Source: Oscillospiraceae bacterium
GTDB taxonomy: Bacteria > Bacillota > Clostridia > Oscillospirales > Ruminococcaceae
Assembly: GCA_014796735.1 (NCBI GenBank)
Contig: JAAVIG010000061.1
Span: 1-7,352 of the forward strand
Length of the DNA stretch: 7,352 nt
Reading direction: 5' to 3'
Position 1 is the first letter of the stretch. The number at the start of each line of letters is the position of its first letter. The translations under genes and the position numbers were made by a program. The notes under the pieces are model-generated. The model saw only the letters and a list, made by a program, of their open reading frames with translations, did no database searches and was not told the DNA's origin. Of the stretch, positions 1-5,659 are shown piece after piece.

Positions 1-8
1 AGGTGAAA

Positions 9-149
9 CCTAAGGGGGGAGAGTGGGGCAATGAGTTCCACCGAATTTTAGTATATCTTAATATAAACGCACTTATTATAAAGCCTGCACTTTTTTCTTA
101 AATGAATACACGTAAGGTGAAGCTTATTGCACCTTCTCCCCCCCTTTGG
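9..149. repeat. Imperfect palindrome with ~34-bp inverted ends and AT-rich core (MITE-like candidate)
   Basis: Bases 9-42 and the reverse complement of 116-149 align with about 27 matches in 35 columns. Shared blocks include AA then six Gs, AGA, GCAAT and CACC. The 73-nt core between them is strongly AT-rich. Each arm can also fold by itself (GTGG/CCAC ends at 23-41; AAGGTG/CACCTT at 114-135). No transposase is present and no target duplication is evident, so a non-autonomous element is inferred, not shown. Confidence 0.5.
75..102 (-). promoter_or_regulatory. Possible sigma-A-type promoter firing leftward out of the window
   Basis: The minus strand reads TATAAT (75-80), a perfect -10 hexamer, with TTTAAG (97-102) 16 bases upstream as a weak -35 (three of six consensus bases). 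It lies in the AT-rich core of the palindrome, where such hits occur by chance. It would drive whatever gene lies to the left of the window. Confidence 0.3.
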
Positions 150-168
150 GACGGCAGGATGCCGTAGG

Positions 169-216
169 GAGCAAGCCCCAACCGCCGCATGGATGCGGCG
201 GCAACAAAGCTTGCTC
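169..216. repeat. Nested GC-rich inverted repeats
   Basis: CCGCCGCAT (182-190) pairs with ATGCGGCGG (193-201), forming a very stable hairpin. GAGCAAGC (169-176) pairs with GCTTGCTC (209-216) outside it. A further small hairpin ACGGCA/TGCCGT (151-165) lies to the left. No U tract follows on either strand, so these are not ordinary terminators. A structured repeat unit or RNA is the likeliest meaning. Confidence 0.55.
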
Positions 217-273
217 TCTGTTACCTTAAGCCCCGCGCGGGAGCGCAAGCTGCACTCGCTTACCGAGAAAAAG

Positions 274-351
274 AAAACATTACATAAAACGTGGCTCTAC
301 AAGAAAGGCAAATCGGCAGTTTTTGCTAAAAATAAAGCATTAAATAAAACG
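274..351. repeat. Short direct repeat, 60 bases apart
   Basis: Two copies of about 18 bases, AAAACATTACATAAAACG and AAAGCATTAAATAAAACG, differ at two positions and are spaced by about 60 bases in the A-rich stretch. The sequence after each copy is only loosely alike. It may be a decayed tandem duplication or chance in low-complexity sequence. Confidence 0.35.
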
Positions 352-447
352 CAGTTTTAAGACCAAAACAATTGGCGCTTGCCCCAAAAAGCACCTCATA
401 GCCGCAACGCAGTTGCAAAAAGGCATTCCGCCGCCTGAGGAAACCAA

Positions 448-939
448 TCAAAAACTGCTATCCAACGACCCTCCCAGTTTCCCCGTAGGGTTAACGCTGG
501 AATAATAATCAAGCTTCTTTTTATCGTTCTTAAGCTGCACAAGCTCCTCCTTAGCCTCATTTGCGCGGGAGGTGAACTGAGACTGCAAAGCCTTGTCGCT
601 TTCCGCCGCCTGAAGCTGTGCGGAGCGAAGACTTACTATCGCGTTCTGCAAGGGTGCAAGCTCGTCGCCTATACGCTGATTTATATTAGTACCCGTCAGC
701 ATTCCGCGGATAAGCGCACCCTCTTCGGACTCAAAGCTGTCAATGAGCTCTGTGCAGGAGCTTCTCACCTTGTCCATATCCTTAATGATCTCATCTCTTT
801 CCTGTACCTTTTCCGTCAGCTCCTCAACCTCTTCGCTTTCGATCTTCATTATTGACGCGCCTATTTCGTTATACTTTAAAAGGTACTGTTCAAGCTTGGC
901 GAAATTTTCCGCCAGCAATTTGACATTTTCCGTTTTCAT
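448..939 (-). CDS. FliT/FlgN-like flagellar chaperone candidate, coiled-coil protein
   Basis: This 163-residue protein is highly charged and almost entirely helical by eye: a first helical stretch at about 5-70 with heptad-like spacing ('VEELTEKVQERDEIIKDMDK', 38-57), a short break around 'GTNINQRIGDE' (83-93), and a second long helix (about 95-145). It ends in a non-helical tail with 'YYSSVNPTGKLGGSLDSSF' (145-163). FlgN and FliT chaperones of clostridia have this size, helical layout and a C-terminal Tyr...Gly...Asp tail, and fliT sits after fliS in Bacillus, so a chaperone for FlgK/FlgL or FliD is the best guess. I see no single diagnostic motif, and an unrelated coiled-coil protein remains possible. 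The ATG has AAAGGAA seven bases ahead (947-953). It is the last supported gene of the window and is separated from fliS by a terminator-like hairpin. Confidence 0.6.
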   Translation of the reverse strand: MKTENVKLLAENFAKLEQYLLKYNEIGASIMKIESEEVEELTEKVQERDEIIKDMDKVRSSCTELIDSFESEEGALIRGMLTGTNINQRIGDELAPLQNAIVSLRSAQLQAAESDKALQSQFTSRANEAKEELVQLKNDKKKLDYYSSVNPTGKLGGSLDSSF

Positions 940-964
940 AGTGCAATTCCTTTCATATCGCTCT

Positions 965-997
965 AATCAAAACAACAGCCGAAGGGGGTTCGGCTGT
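965..997 (-). terminator. Intrinsic terminator or attenuator-like hairpin ahead of the chaperone gene
   Basis: On the minus strand ACAGCCGAA, a CCCCC loop and TTCGGCTGT form a 9-bp GC-rich stem (975-997), followed by TGTTTTGATT (965-974). This is a reasonable intrinsic terminator for transcripts coming from fliS. It ends 25 nt before the ATG of the next gene in the same direction, so either the fliS transcript stops here and the chaperone gene depends on read-through, or the hairpin acts as an attenuator. I found no convincing promoter between it and fliS. Confidence 0.6.
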
Positions 998-1043
998 GTT
1001 TAATACTAATCCTTTTTTCAACAGATGATTAGCGTTTAAGGTG

Positions 1044-1091
1044 CAATCCCATTTTAAACTTTGGGTATTACGTCAGTTTAAAATGGGATTG
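1044..1091. repeat. Perfect 17-bp palindrome between fliS and the chaperone gene
   Basis: CAATCCCATTTTAAACT (1044-1060) is exactly complementary to AGTTTAAAATGGGATTG (1075-1091), with a 14-nt loop. The stem is AT-rich and has no U tract on either side, so it is not a standard terminator. The perfect arms and intergenic position fit a dispersed palindromic repeat or an RNA stem in the operon transcript. No second copy is in the window. Confidence 0.7.
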
Positions 1092-1118
1092 GTATAAAAG
1101 AATCTTTGGTATACTGCG

Positions 1119-1143
1119 TTTTATCTGCGAATGGAAGATAAAA
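1119..1143. repeat. Small AT-rich inverted repeat downstream of fliS
   Basis: TTTTATCT (1119-1126) pairs with AGATAAAA (1136-1143) around a 9-nt loop, extendable by a CG pair across a one-base bulge. It lies 41 nt beyond the fliS stop. Neither strand continues into a T tract, so it is only a weak stem. Confidence 0.35.
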
Positions 1144-1184
1144 ACGGTGAATAGCAATTAGGATAAAGTATGAAATTCAGCCCG

Positions 1185-1583
1185 TTACTTTGACGAACGT
1201 ACGCTCTGTGCCGCTATCTCGTCCTTGGACATTGTGGAGATCTGCGTAAACGCGTCCTTTAACTCGCCAACCATAGGCAGTAATGTTTTGATCACTTCTG
1301 TGTCTTTTTTAACGTTAGCGGTTATGATCTGCTTTTCCATAAAGCTGTAAATAGAATCGAGGTTCTTTCCTATAGGCAGATTAACATCAAGCACCGATCT
1401 TAGCGCCGCGATCAGATCGATCGACTTGTTAAGTGCTTTATTCGCGTTTTCGTAATTCTTGTCCTCAATAAAAACTATCGCTCTGTTCAGCTCCCTTTCG
1501 GTCTCGCTGTACAGCTTTATAACTATCTCGATCGGGGTCATAGTTGTAACCGACTGCTTTTTATACGCTGCGTAAGGATTCAT
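1185..1583 (-). CDS. fliS: FliS, flagellin export chaperone
   Basis: FliS is a small four-helix cytoplasmic protein that binds the C-terminus of flagellin, prevents premature polymerisation and delivers it to the flagellar export apparatus. The 132-residue product shows the family start 'MNPYAAYKKQSV' (1-12), 'TPIEIVIKLYSETERELNRA' (16-35) for the first helix, 'SIYSFMEKQIITANVKKD' (77-94), and 'VGELKDAF' (105-112). The longest open frame begins at a TTG nine codons upstream (1608-1610), with no ribosome binding site before it. The ATG at 1581-1583 has AAAGGG nine bases ahead and matches homologue starts, so I trimmed to it. It follows fliD after a 128-nt gap that holds a 12-bp hairpin. In many Firmicutes fliT follows fliS directly; here a 245-nt structured gap intervenes. 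Confidence 0.95.
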   Translation of the reverse strand: MNPYAAYKKQSVTTMTPIEIVIKLYSETERELNRAIVFIEDKNYENANKALNKSIDLIAALRSVLDVNLPIGKNLDSIYSFMEKQIITANVKKDTEVIKTLLPMVGELKDAFTQISTMSKDEIAAQSVRSSK

Positions 1584-1592
1584 AAAGTAATG

Positions 1593-1598
1593 CCCTTT
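1593..1598 (-). promoter_or_regulatory. fliS ribosome binding site (decides the start)
   Basis: The minus strand reads AAAGGG with nine bases to the ATG at 1583. The TTG nine codons further upstream lacks any purine-rich site ahead of it, which supports the shorter FliS. Confidence 0.78.
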
Positions 1599-1612
1599 CG
1601 TATGTGCCAATG

Positions 1613-1644
1613 CAGCAAAAGCCGCACAATTACGGCTTTTGCTG
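1613..1644 (-). repeat. Perfect 12-bp inverted repeat between fliD and fliS
   Basis: CAGCAAAAGCCG (1613-1624) pairs perfectly with CGGCTTTTGCTG (1633-1644) around an 8-nt loop. In the minus-strand transcript the inner part is an A4-GCCG-loop-CGGC-T4 hairpin, which resembles a short intrinsic terminator, but only four U residues follow the GC core and no further U tract comes after the stem. It lies 68 nt after the fliD stop and 30 nt before the fliS ATG. Partial termination or mRNA end protection, tuning fliS relative to fliD, are the likely roles. Confidence 0.7.
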
Positions 1645-1711
1645 ACAGGCTACTTTCAGTAAAAAATATTCAGTGATTATACTAATCTTAATCTGAAGTT
1701 TGATAACAGTA

Positions 1712-4700
1712 TTACATTCCCATAAGCTGATTGATATACGAAGACTGTCCGTTGATGGTGCCCAGAAGCGATTCCATATTGGAGTATATCTTCCAGTAAC
1801 GATCCTGCTGTTGGTCGTAGCGCTTCTGCAATTTTGTAATGGTGGACTTCAGGCTTTCGATCTGCTTGTAGATCGAGTTGTTTGTTGCGGAAGCTGTACC
1901 CGAAACGCCCGCCTTTTCAACCAATGTGCCTCTTTCTCCGGGGCCGCCGGAGGTCTTGACTGCGGAATTGATGATGCTCTCGAACTGAGCGGAGATACCG
2001 TTCTCGGGATCGGTAAACAGCTTGCTGAATTCGTCCGCATACTGTGCGAAGATGTTTTCAAATTCCTCGTCGCTTATCTTGGAGTCAAACTGAAGCTTAC
2101 CGTGGTTGCTCCAGTTGCTGGATGTGGTGATACCTAATGTGTACAAGCCTACCTTGCTGCCGTCCGCCGCATCAACGGTATTGTAAATAACCGTCCTGAG
2201 CTTGGACATTATGCTTGTTAAGGTCTGATCTCTGTAAAGGATACCCTTATTCGCAAGCTTTTCCCACTTGGCCTGCTGGCTTTCGGAAAGATCCATTTCC
2301 TCGATATCGTCGTCTGTGAGGAAATAATAATCCGAATTGGGTTCGTCGTCAACATATCCGAAAACTTCTTCTATAAGCTTGTTGTAATCCTCAACAAAGC
2401 TCTTTATAGCCTCAATGGGCTTGGAGTAATCGCGGCTTACCTCGTTGGTAAACTCCGTACCCTCCGCCGACTGAGAGAAGGTAAAGGTGGTGCCGTCCAC
2501 GGTGTAGGAATTGGAGGTGGTTTCTACCTCAACGCCGTTCACTTCGAGTATAGTGTTTTTACCCTGTGTAAAGTTCTCTCCCGCCGTGAAGCCCAGTGCG
2601 GAAAGCAGTCCCTCGTCTCCGTCCAAAATTGAGATATTCGCGTCTCTGCCATATTCGTTGGCGGTGATAGTGAACTGATTGGTCAGGGTGGTATAGGTCA
2701 TCTTAACGCCCGCATCGGAAGCGTTGATCTGCCGCATCATCTCGGAAACGGTAGTATCACCGCTGAATGAGAAAGCGCGACCGTTAATTGAGAAAGTGTA
2801 GTTTCCGTTGCTGTTCGGTTCAAGACCCAGCTCACTGAGCTTGGATGTAGTGTCTACCTGACTGGTAGTGCCGCTGGTATCGGTTTTGTCCAGGCCGAAA
2901 TCGCTTACGCTGATTGCTGACTGAGTGATTGCGAATTCCTTCGGATTTCCCGTGTATGTACCCTTGCCCTGCAAAGTAATGTTGCCGTCGTCGTCTACTG
3001 TAGCTTCCATTCTGAAAAATTCGTTGCTGAAAGTCAAAGCACCGAGATTGTTTTCGATATTAGCCTTGTTGAAATCGAATACAGCTTCTTCCTTGGTGTA
3101 ATTAGCTATGTAATCCTCCTCGGAAGCAACGGTATGAAGACCCGCTTCGTCATACAGAGCCATTCTGTCAGCTTCGCTCAGGCTGTCATAGTCAAGAGAT
3201 ATTATACCGTTGTTGGCGTAATCGTCGGCAATCTCCTGAGCCTTCTGCTCATAATCCGCATAATGAGAAGTTTCCTTGAATTCCTCTTCGGTGTATTTGA
3301 ACTTGGCAAGAGAAACATAGTTTTCATCGTCCTCGTTATCGGAGATCTCGCCGCTTGCTACCTTTGCGTCGTATGCTTCCTGCTTAGCCGCTGCGAATTG
3401 AGCGTCATACTCCTTCTTCTGCTCCTTTGCGATTGCCTTATCGGTGTTAGCCTTAGCGTTGTCCTCGATCTTCTGTATCTCTTTTTCGTAATTCTCGTAC
3501 AGCTTCTTACCCGTTTCGTCATTTGATATGTATGCATCAACGTCTTCTTCGGTTGTAGCAGCCTTGATAGCATCGGTGAATTCGCTTCTGAAGTACTGCT
3601 TAAATGTAACGAAGTTGGGATCTTTAGGATCGTAGGCACCGGAATCAATGCCGTATTTGTCATTATAATCATTGACGATCTGAGTAAACAACGCCTGCTG
3701 CTCAGCTGTCATGTCTTGGGTATTTGCTTTAAAGCCGTCGCCTGTTTCGGTCTCATAATATTCAATATGCTTCTCAATATCCTTCAGCATATCATTAGCA
3801 AGGCAATTCTTCGCATTTTCTCTAAGCTTATCATTAGCGCCGTTAACAGAAGCGATATATCTTGCCAACGCCATATTTTCGGAAAAAGCCTTCTTATCGT
3901 CATCGGTAAGGGTTTCCTCCCACGCCTTGAACTGATCGTAGATCTCGCCCTCACGCTGATTTAAAGCAACCTCTTTGAAAAGCTTGACCTTGCTCTGGTT
4001 GGCGTCCTCCTTGATTTTGCCGGTTTCGTCAAAGATCTCGTCAAAGTAGTCGGAGGAAATTGTTGTAAAAGAAACGGTCTTGGTGGTATCGCCTACGGTA
4101 ACGGTAAAGGTGTTGTTGCCCGTTTTCATATTGCTGATATTGCCAAGGTCACGTGTATCTTTATAAAGAGTCGCGTTGCCGGTAACCACCGCCGACTTAT
4201 CAGAGGAGGTGAACTTATTGTCCGAACCTATAGAAACGATATTGCTGCCGTCGGTTTTGGTTCCGAATACGGAAAGCTGATCGTTTATATTTTGCCTTAC
4301 CTCGTCTTCCGTACCGCCCTTGAAAGTAATATTTTTGCTCTTTCCGTTAACGGATACGGACATGGTATAGGTCTCATTGCTGTCACTGCACTTAGAAAGG
4401 TCTACCGCCTTGCCGTTTGTGCCTGAGGACTTAAGGGTAGCCTGTGTTGCTACCTGATGTACCTTTACCTTATATGTGCCGGGATTGGCGTTAACGTTGC
4501 TGGAAACCTTTACGCCGTTTACGTTTGTTCCGGCGGAATTGGTAAGAGTGCTCTTGAAGGAGTTGAACAAACCGGTGGATTTCAAGCTGGTCGTGCCGTT
4601 AAGTATATCGAAATACTTATCCTTGAAGTTGGTGAAGCTGGTGATCAGGGAACGGTAAGCTTCCTGCTGAGCCTGAAGCTTAAGCACCTTTCTTTCGCTG

Positions 4701-4807
4701 GTGTTGATCTTGCTCTTAGTTGTAGATGTCAGGGCGTTAACTATCGCCTCAGTATCGAGACCCGAGTTCATACCGCTCATTCTGAGCGCGCTTGTTGCAT
4801 TAGCCAT
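1712..4807 (-). CDS. fliD: FliD, flagellar filament cap protein (HAP2) with a large central insertion
   Basis: FliD caps the growing filament outside the cell and folds incoming flagellin subunits. Of 1031 residues, the N-terminal FliD domain (about 10-125) has the hallmark 'GMNSGLDTEAIVNAL' (12-26) followed by a long helix. A beta-rich part follows (about 140-250). The FliD C-terminal domain (about 655-1031) shows 'INASDAGVKMTYTTLTNQF' (694-712), 'IKSFVEDYNKLIEEV' (801-815), 'LYTLGITT' (888-895), 'GKLQFD' (903-908), and a terminal helix 'LKSTITKLQKRYDQQQDRYW' (986-1005) of the coiled-coil type. Typical FliD proteins are about 450-700 residues. The excess is an acidic, helix-rich block at about 250-590. 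The ATG has AAAGGAGG ten bases ahead, inside the end of csrA. FliS, encoded next, belongs to the same export pathway. Confidence 0.96.
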   Translation of the reverse strand: MANATSALRMSGMNSGLDTEAIVNALTSTTKSKINTSERKVLKLQAQQEAYRSLITSFTNFKDKYFDILNGTTSLKSTGLFNSFKSTLTNSAGTNVNGVKVSSNVNANPGTYKVKVHQVATQATLKSSGTNGKAVDLSKCSDSNETYTMSVSVNGKSKNITFKGGTEDEVRQNINDQLSVFGTKTDGSNIVSIGSDNKFTSSDKSAVVTGNATLYKDTRDLGNISNMKTGNNTFTVTVGDTTKTVSFTTISSDYFDEIFDETGKIKEDANQSKVKLFKEVALNQREGEIYDQFKAWEETLTDDDKKAFSENMALARYIASVNGANDKLRENAKNCLANDMLKDIEKHIEYYETETGDGFKANTQDMTAEQQALFTQIVNDYNDKYGIDSGAYDPKDPNFVTFKQYFRSEFTDAIKAATTEEDVDAYISNDETGKKLYENYEKEIQKIEDNAKANTDKAIAKEQKKEYDAQFAAAKQEAYDAKVASGEISDNEDDENYVSLAKFKYTEEEFKETSHYADYEQKAQEIADDYANNGIISLDYDSLSEADRMALYDEAGLHTVASEEDYIANYTKEEAVFDFNKANIENNLGALTFSNEFFRMEATVDDDGNITLQGKGTYTGNPKEFAITQSAISVSDFGLDKTDTSGTTSQVDTTSKLSELGLEPNSNGNYTFSINGRAFSFSGDTTVSEMMRQINASDAGVKMTYTTLTNQFTITANEYGRDANISILDGDEGLLSALGFTAGENFTQGKNTILEVNGVEVETTSNSYTVDGTTFTFSQSAEGTEFTNEVSRDYSKPIEAIKSFVEDYNKLIEEVFGYVDDEPNSDYYFLTDDDIEEMDLSESQQAKWEKLANKGILYRDQTLTSIMSKLRTVIYNTVDAADGSKVGLYTLGITTSSNWSNHGKLQFDSKISDEEFENIFAQYADEFSKLFTDPENGISAQFESIINSAVKTSGGPGERGTLVEKAGVSGTASATNNSIYKQIESLKSTITKLQKRYDQQQDRYWKIYSNMESLLGTINGQSSYINQLMGM

Positions 4808-4812
4808 TACGG

Positions 4813-5043
4813 TTAATCCTCCTTTTTGAATTTGAACAGACTCTCTAAAGTTTCCTTGGAAATCTCTCTCGAGGAGTCCTCATTTATATTTTGCGTATCG
4901 AGAAGCTCGTTTCGGATAATTTTTACATCCTTTGGAGCAGAAATACCGATCTTGACCCGATCCTTCGCAACCTCTAAGATAGTGACCTCTATGCGGTCGG
5001 CAATGATAACGCTTTCTTCTGTTTTTCTTGTCACAACTAACAT
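4813..5043 (-). CDS. csrA: CsrA, carbon storage regulator / translational repressor
   Basis: CsrA is a dimeric RNA-binding protein that recognises GGA in hairpin loops around ribosome binding sites; in flagellated Firmicutes its main known target is the flagellin mRNA. The 76-residue product starts 'MLVVTRKTEESVII', carries 'KIGISAPKDVKIIRNELL' (31-48), and keeps T5, R6 and R44, positions used for RNA contact in the family. Position 9 is Glu where proteobacterial CsrA has Gly; Bacillus CsrA also lacks that Gly. A charged C-terminal tail (about 50-76) extends beyond the core, as in other Firmicutes. The open frame extends upstream to an ATG at 5070, but that would add nine residues absent from the family. 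The ATG at 5041-5043 has a perfect AAAGGAGG six bases ahead. It is sandwiched between its antagonist gene fliW and fliD, and its last codons contain the fliD ribosome binding site. Confidence 0.97.
   Translation of the reverse strand: MLVVTRKTEESVIIADRIEVTILEVAKDRVKIGISAPKDVKIIRNELLDTQNINEDSSREISKETLESLFKFKKED
4818..4825 (-). promoter_or_regulatory. fliD ribosome binding site inside the csrA 3' end
   Basis: The minus strand reads AAAGGAGG with ten bases to the fliD ATG. It is formed by the last csrA codons (Lys-Lys-Glu-Asp-stop). The core contains GGA, the minimal CsrA contact, but I see no strong hairpin presenting it, so CsrA control here would be speculation. Confidence 0.88.
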
Positions 5044-5044
5044 A

Positions 5045-5488
5045 TCAGCCCTCCTTTTCGGTTTCGTCATTTTTAAATATGGGCTGACGGTAAGGATAAT
5101 TACTCGGAAGAATAACCTGCATTGCCTTTTTGGTGTCCATATTTATAACTATCGGGGATTTTAAATTAACAGTGGTCTCCTTAAAATCTTCGGGAACTCT
5201 CGCAATGCACAAAACCTCCAGATTAGTTTTTTCGTCCACCTCAAGCATTGCCTTTTCGCCGCTGTTTAAGGTTATTTCATAATCCTTGCATATAAGCCAC
5301 GGATCAAACACTATAAAACAGGGCTTGACGGAATCTATACATTGGAGCCACGCGGGGAACTGACCCTTTTCAAGCTCGATAAACGCGAATCTCCTTGCGT
5401 CCTCAAAGGCGTATATACCGTTGGGAAATTCCAGTATCTGATCCTCGCTTACTTCCATTGTACCGAAATCTCTTGTTTCAATCTTCAT
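5045..5488 (-). CDS. fliW: FliW, flagellar assembly factor and CsrA antagonist
   Basis: FliW is a small cytoplasmic beta-barrel protein that binds either flagellin or CsrA. When flagellin is exported, freed FliW binds CsrA and relieves its block on flagellin translation. The 147-residue product has family features throughout: 'DFGTMEV' (7-13), 'ILEFPNGIYAFED' (18-30), 'WLQCID' (47-52), 'CFIVFDPWL' (57-65), 'TTVNLKSPIVINMDTKKAMQVIL' region (105-127), and a 'YPYRQPIF' tail (131-138). The longest frame begins with a TTG immediately before the ATG at 5486-5488. I chose the ATG because AAAGG at 5498-5502 is nine bases ahead of it and 'MKIETRDFG' is the usual FliW start. The stop lies 1 nt before the csrA ATG, and the csrA ribosome binding site lies inside the last fliW codons, suggesting translational coupling and a matched supply of FliW and its partner. 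Confidence 0.96.
   Translation of the reverse strand: MKIETRDFGTMEVSEDQILEFPNGIYAFEDARRFAFIELEKGQFPAWLQCIDSVKPCFIVFDPWLICKDYEITLNSGEKAMLEVDEKTNLEVLCIARVPEDFKETTVNLKSPIVINMDTKKAMQVILPSNYPYRQPIFKNDETEKEG
5050..5057 (-). promoter_or_regulatory. csrA ribosome binding site (decides the start)
   Basis: The minus strand reads AAAGGAGG with six bases to the ATG at 5043. It lies within the final codons of fliW, so ribosomes finishing fliW pass over it. The alternative upstream ATG at 5070 has no comparable site. Confidence 0.9.
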
Positions 5489-5491
5489 CAA

Positions 5492-5659
5492 AATCTACCT
5501 TTCCTTTTGAGGAGTGCCGGCAAATTCGGCGTCGGCACGGTTAACGCGAAAAGAGCTTTTTTGTTTCTTTTATGCGTACGTCCATGCCGCCGAGTGTCCG
5601 CTTGTACCAAAGCTTTCTTTTTTATTTAGCTTCCGCCGTTTTCCGAGTCTGTTTTAACC
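5492..5659 (-). other. yviE-fliW intergenic region with a hairpin
   Basis: I find no supportable gene in this 168-nt gap. It contains an inverted repeat GTGCCG/CGGCAC (5514-5519 and 5533-5538, 13-nt loop) directly ahead of the fliW ribosome binding site. Purine-rich runs on the minus strand (about 5545-5575 and 5618-5640) show no convincing -35/-10 pair, and I see no sigma-28-type TAAA-N15-GCCGATAA. A leader affecting fliW-csrA expression is possible but unproven. Confidence 0.45.
5498..5508 (-). promoter_or_regulatory. fliW ribosome binding site
   Basis: The minus strand carries two adjacent purine runs, AAAAGG (5503-5508) and AAAGG (5498-5502). The second is nine bases from the ATG at 5488 and six from the overlapping TTG at 5491. 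A hairpin (5514-5538) ends only five bases upstream of the first run, so folding could affect initiation. Confidence 0.65.

Larger units (their letters stand above)
1..447. other. Non-coding region downstream of the operon
   Basis: I find no convincing gene in these 447 bases. They hold an imperfect 141-bp palindrome (9-149) with an AT-rich core, a GC-rich nested hairpin block (about 152-250), and an A-rich stretch with a short direct repeat (274-351). An intrinsic terminator for the chaperone gene is not clear. The best candidate on the minus strand is a weak 4-bp stem at 372-387 followed by TTGTTTTGG. The abrupt change from GC-rich (about 136-250) to A-rich sequence is unlike the coding part and suggests inserted or repeat DNA. 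Confidence 0.5.

Noticed and set aside
48..248. 66-codon open frame on the minus strand
   Set aside because: It crosses both the GC-rich hairpin block and the AT-rich core, changes composition abruptly, and has no recognisable product.
127..360. 77-codon open frame on the plus strand in the downstream non-coding region
   Set aside because: It runs through the GC-rich hairpins and the A-rich repeat, has no good ribosome binding site, and its product is low in plausible protein features. It looks like translation of repeat DNA.
1584..1610. Longer fliS start at a TTG at 1610
   Set aside because: There is no ribosome binding site before the TTG, while the ATG at 1583 has one and matches the family start.
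1700..2137. Plus-strand open frames opposite fliD, fliW, yviE and flgL (this one and similar at 3134-3526, 4457-4816, 4826-5164, 5342-5883, 6555-6815)
   Set aside because: They lie opposite well-recognised genes, show no family features, and are shadows of the real reading frames.
3358..3672. Second minus-strand frame within fliD
   Set aside because: It is an out-of-frame reading of the FliD insertion, with a Ser/Thr/Arg-rich product and no ribosome binding site. The FliD frame is continuous, so no frameshift is implied.
3038..4060. A protease domain within the FliD insertion, by analogy with flagellins that carry a metallopeptidase
   Set aside because: No HExxH or other recognisable catalytic motif is present.
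5044..5070. Longer csrA start at the ATG at 5070
   Set aside because: It would add nine residues not found in the family, overlap fliW, and ignore the perfect ribosome binding site before the ATG at 5043.
5514..5560. Sigma-28 flagellar promoter ahead of fliW (a GCCGAATT on the minus strand)
   Set aside because: The GCCGA-like block lies inside the hairpin and has no TAAA about 15 bases upstream.
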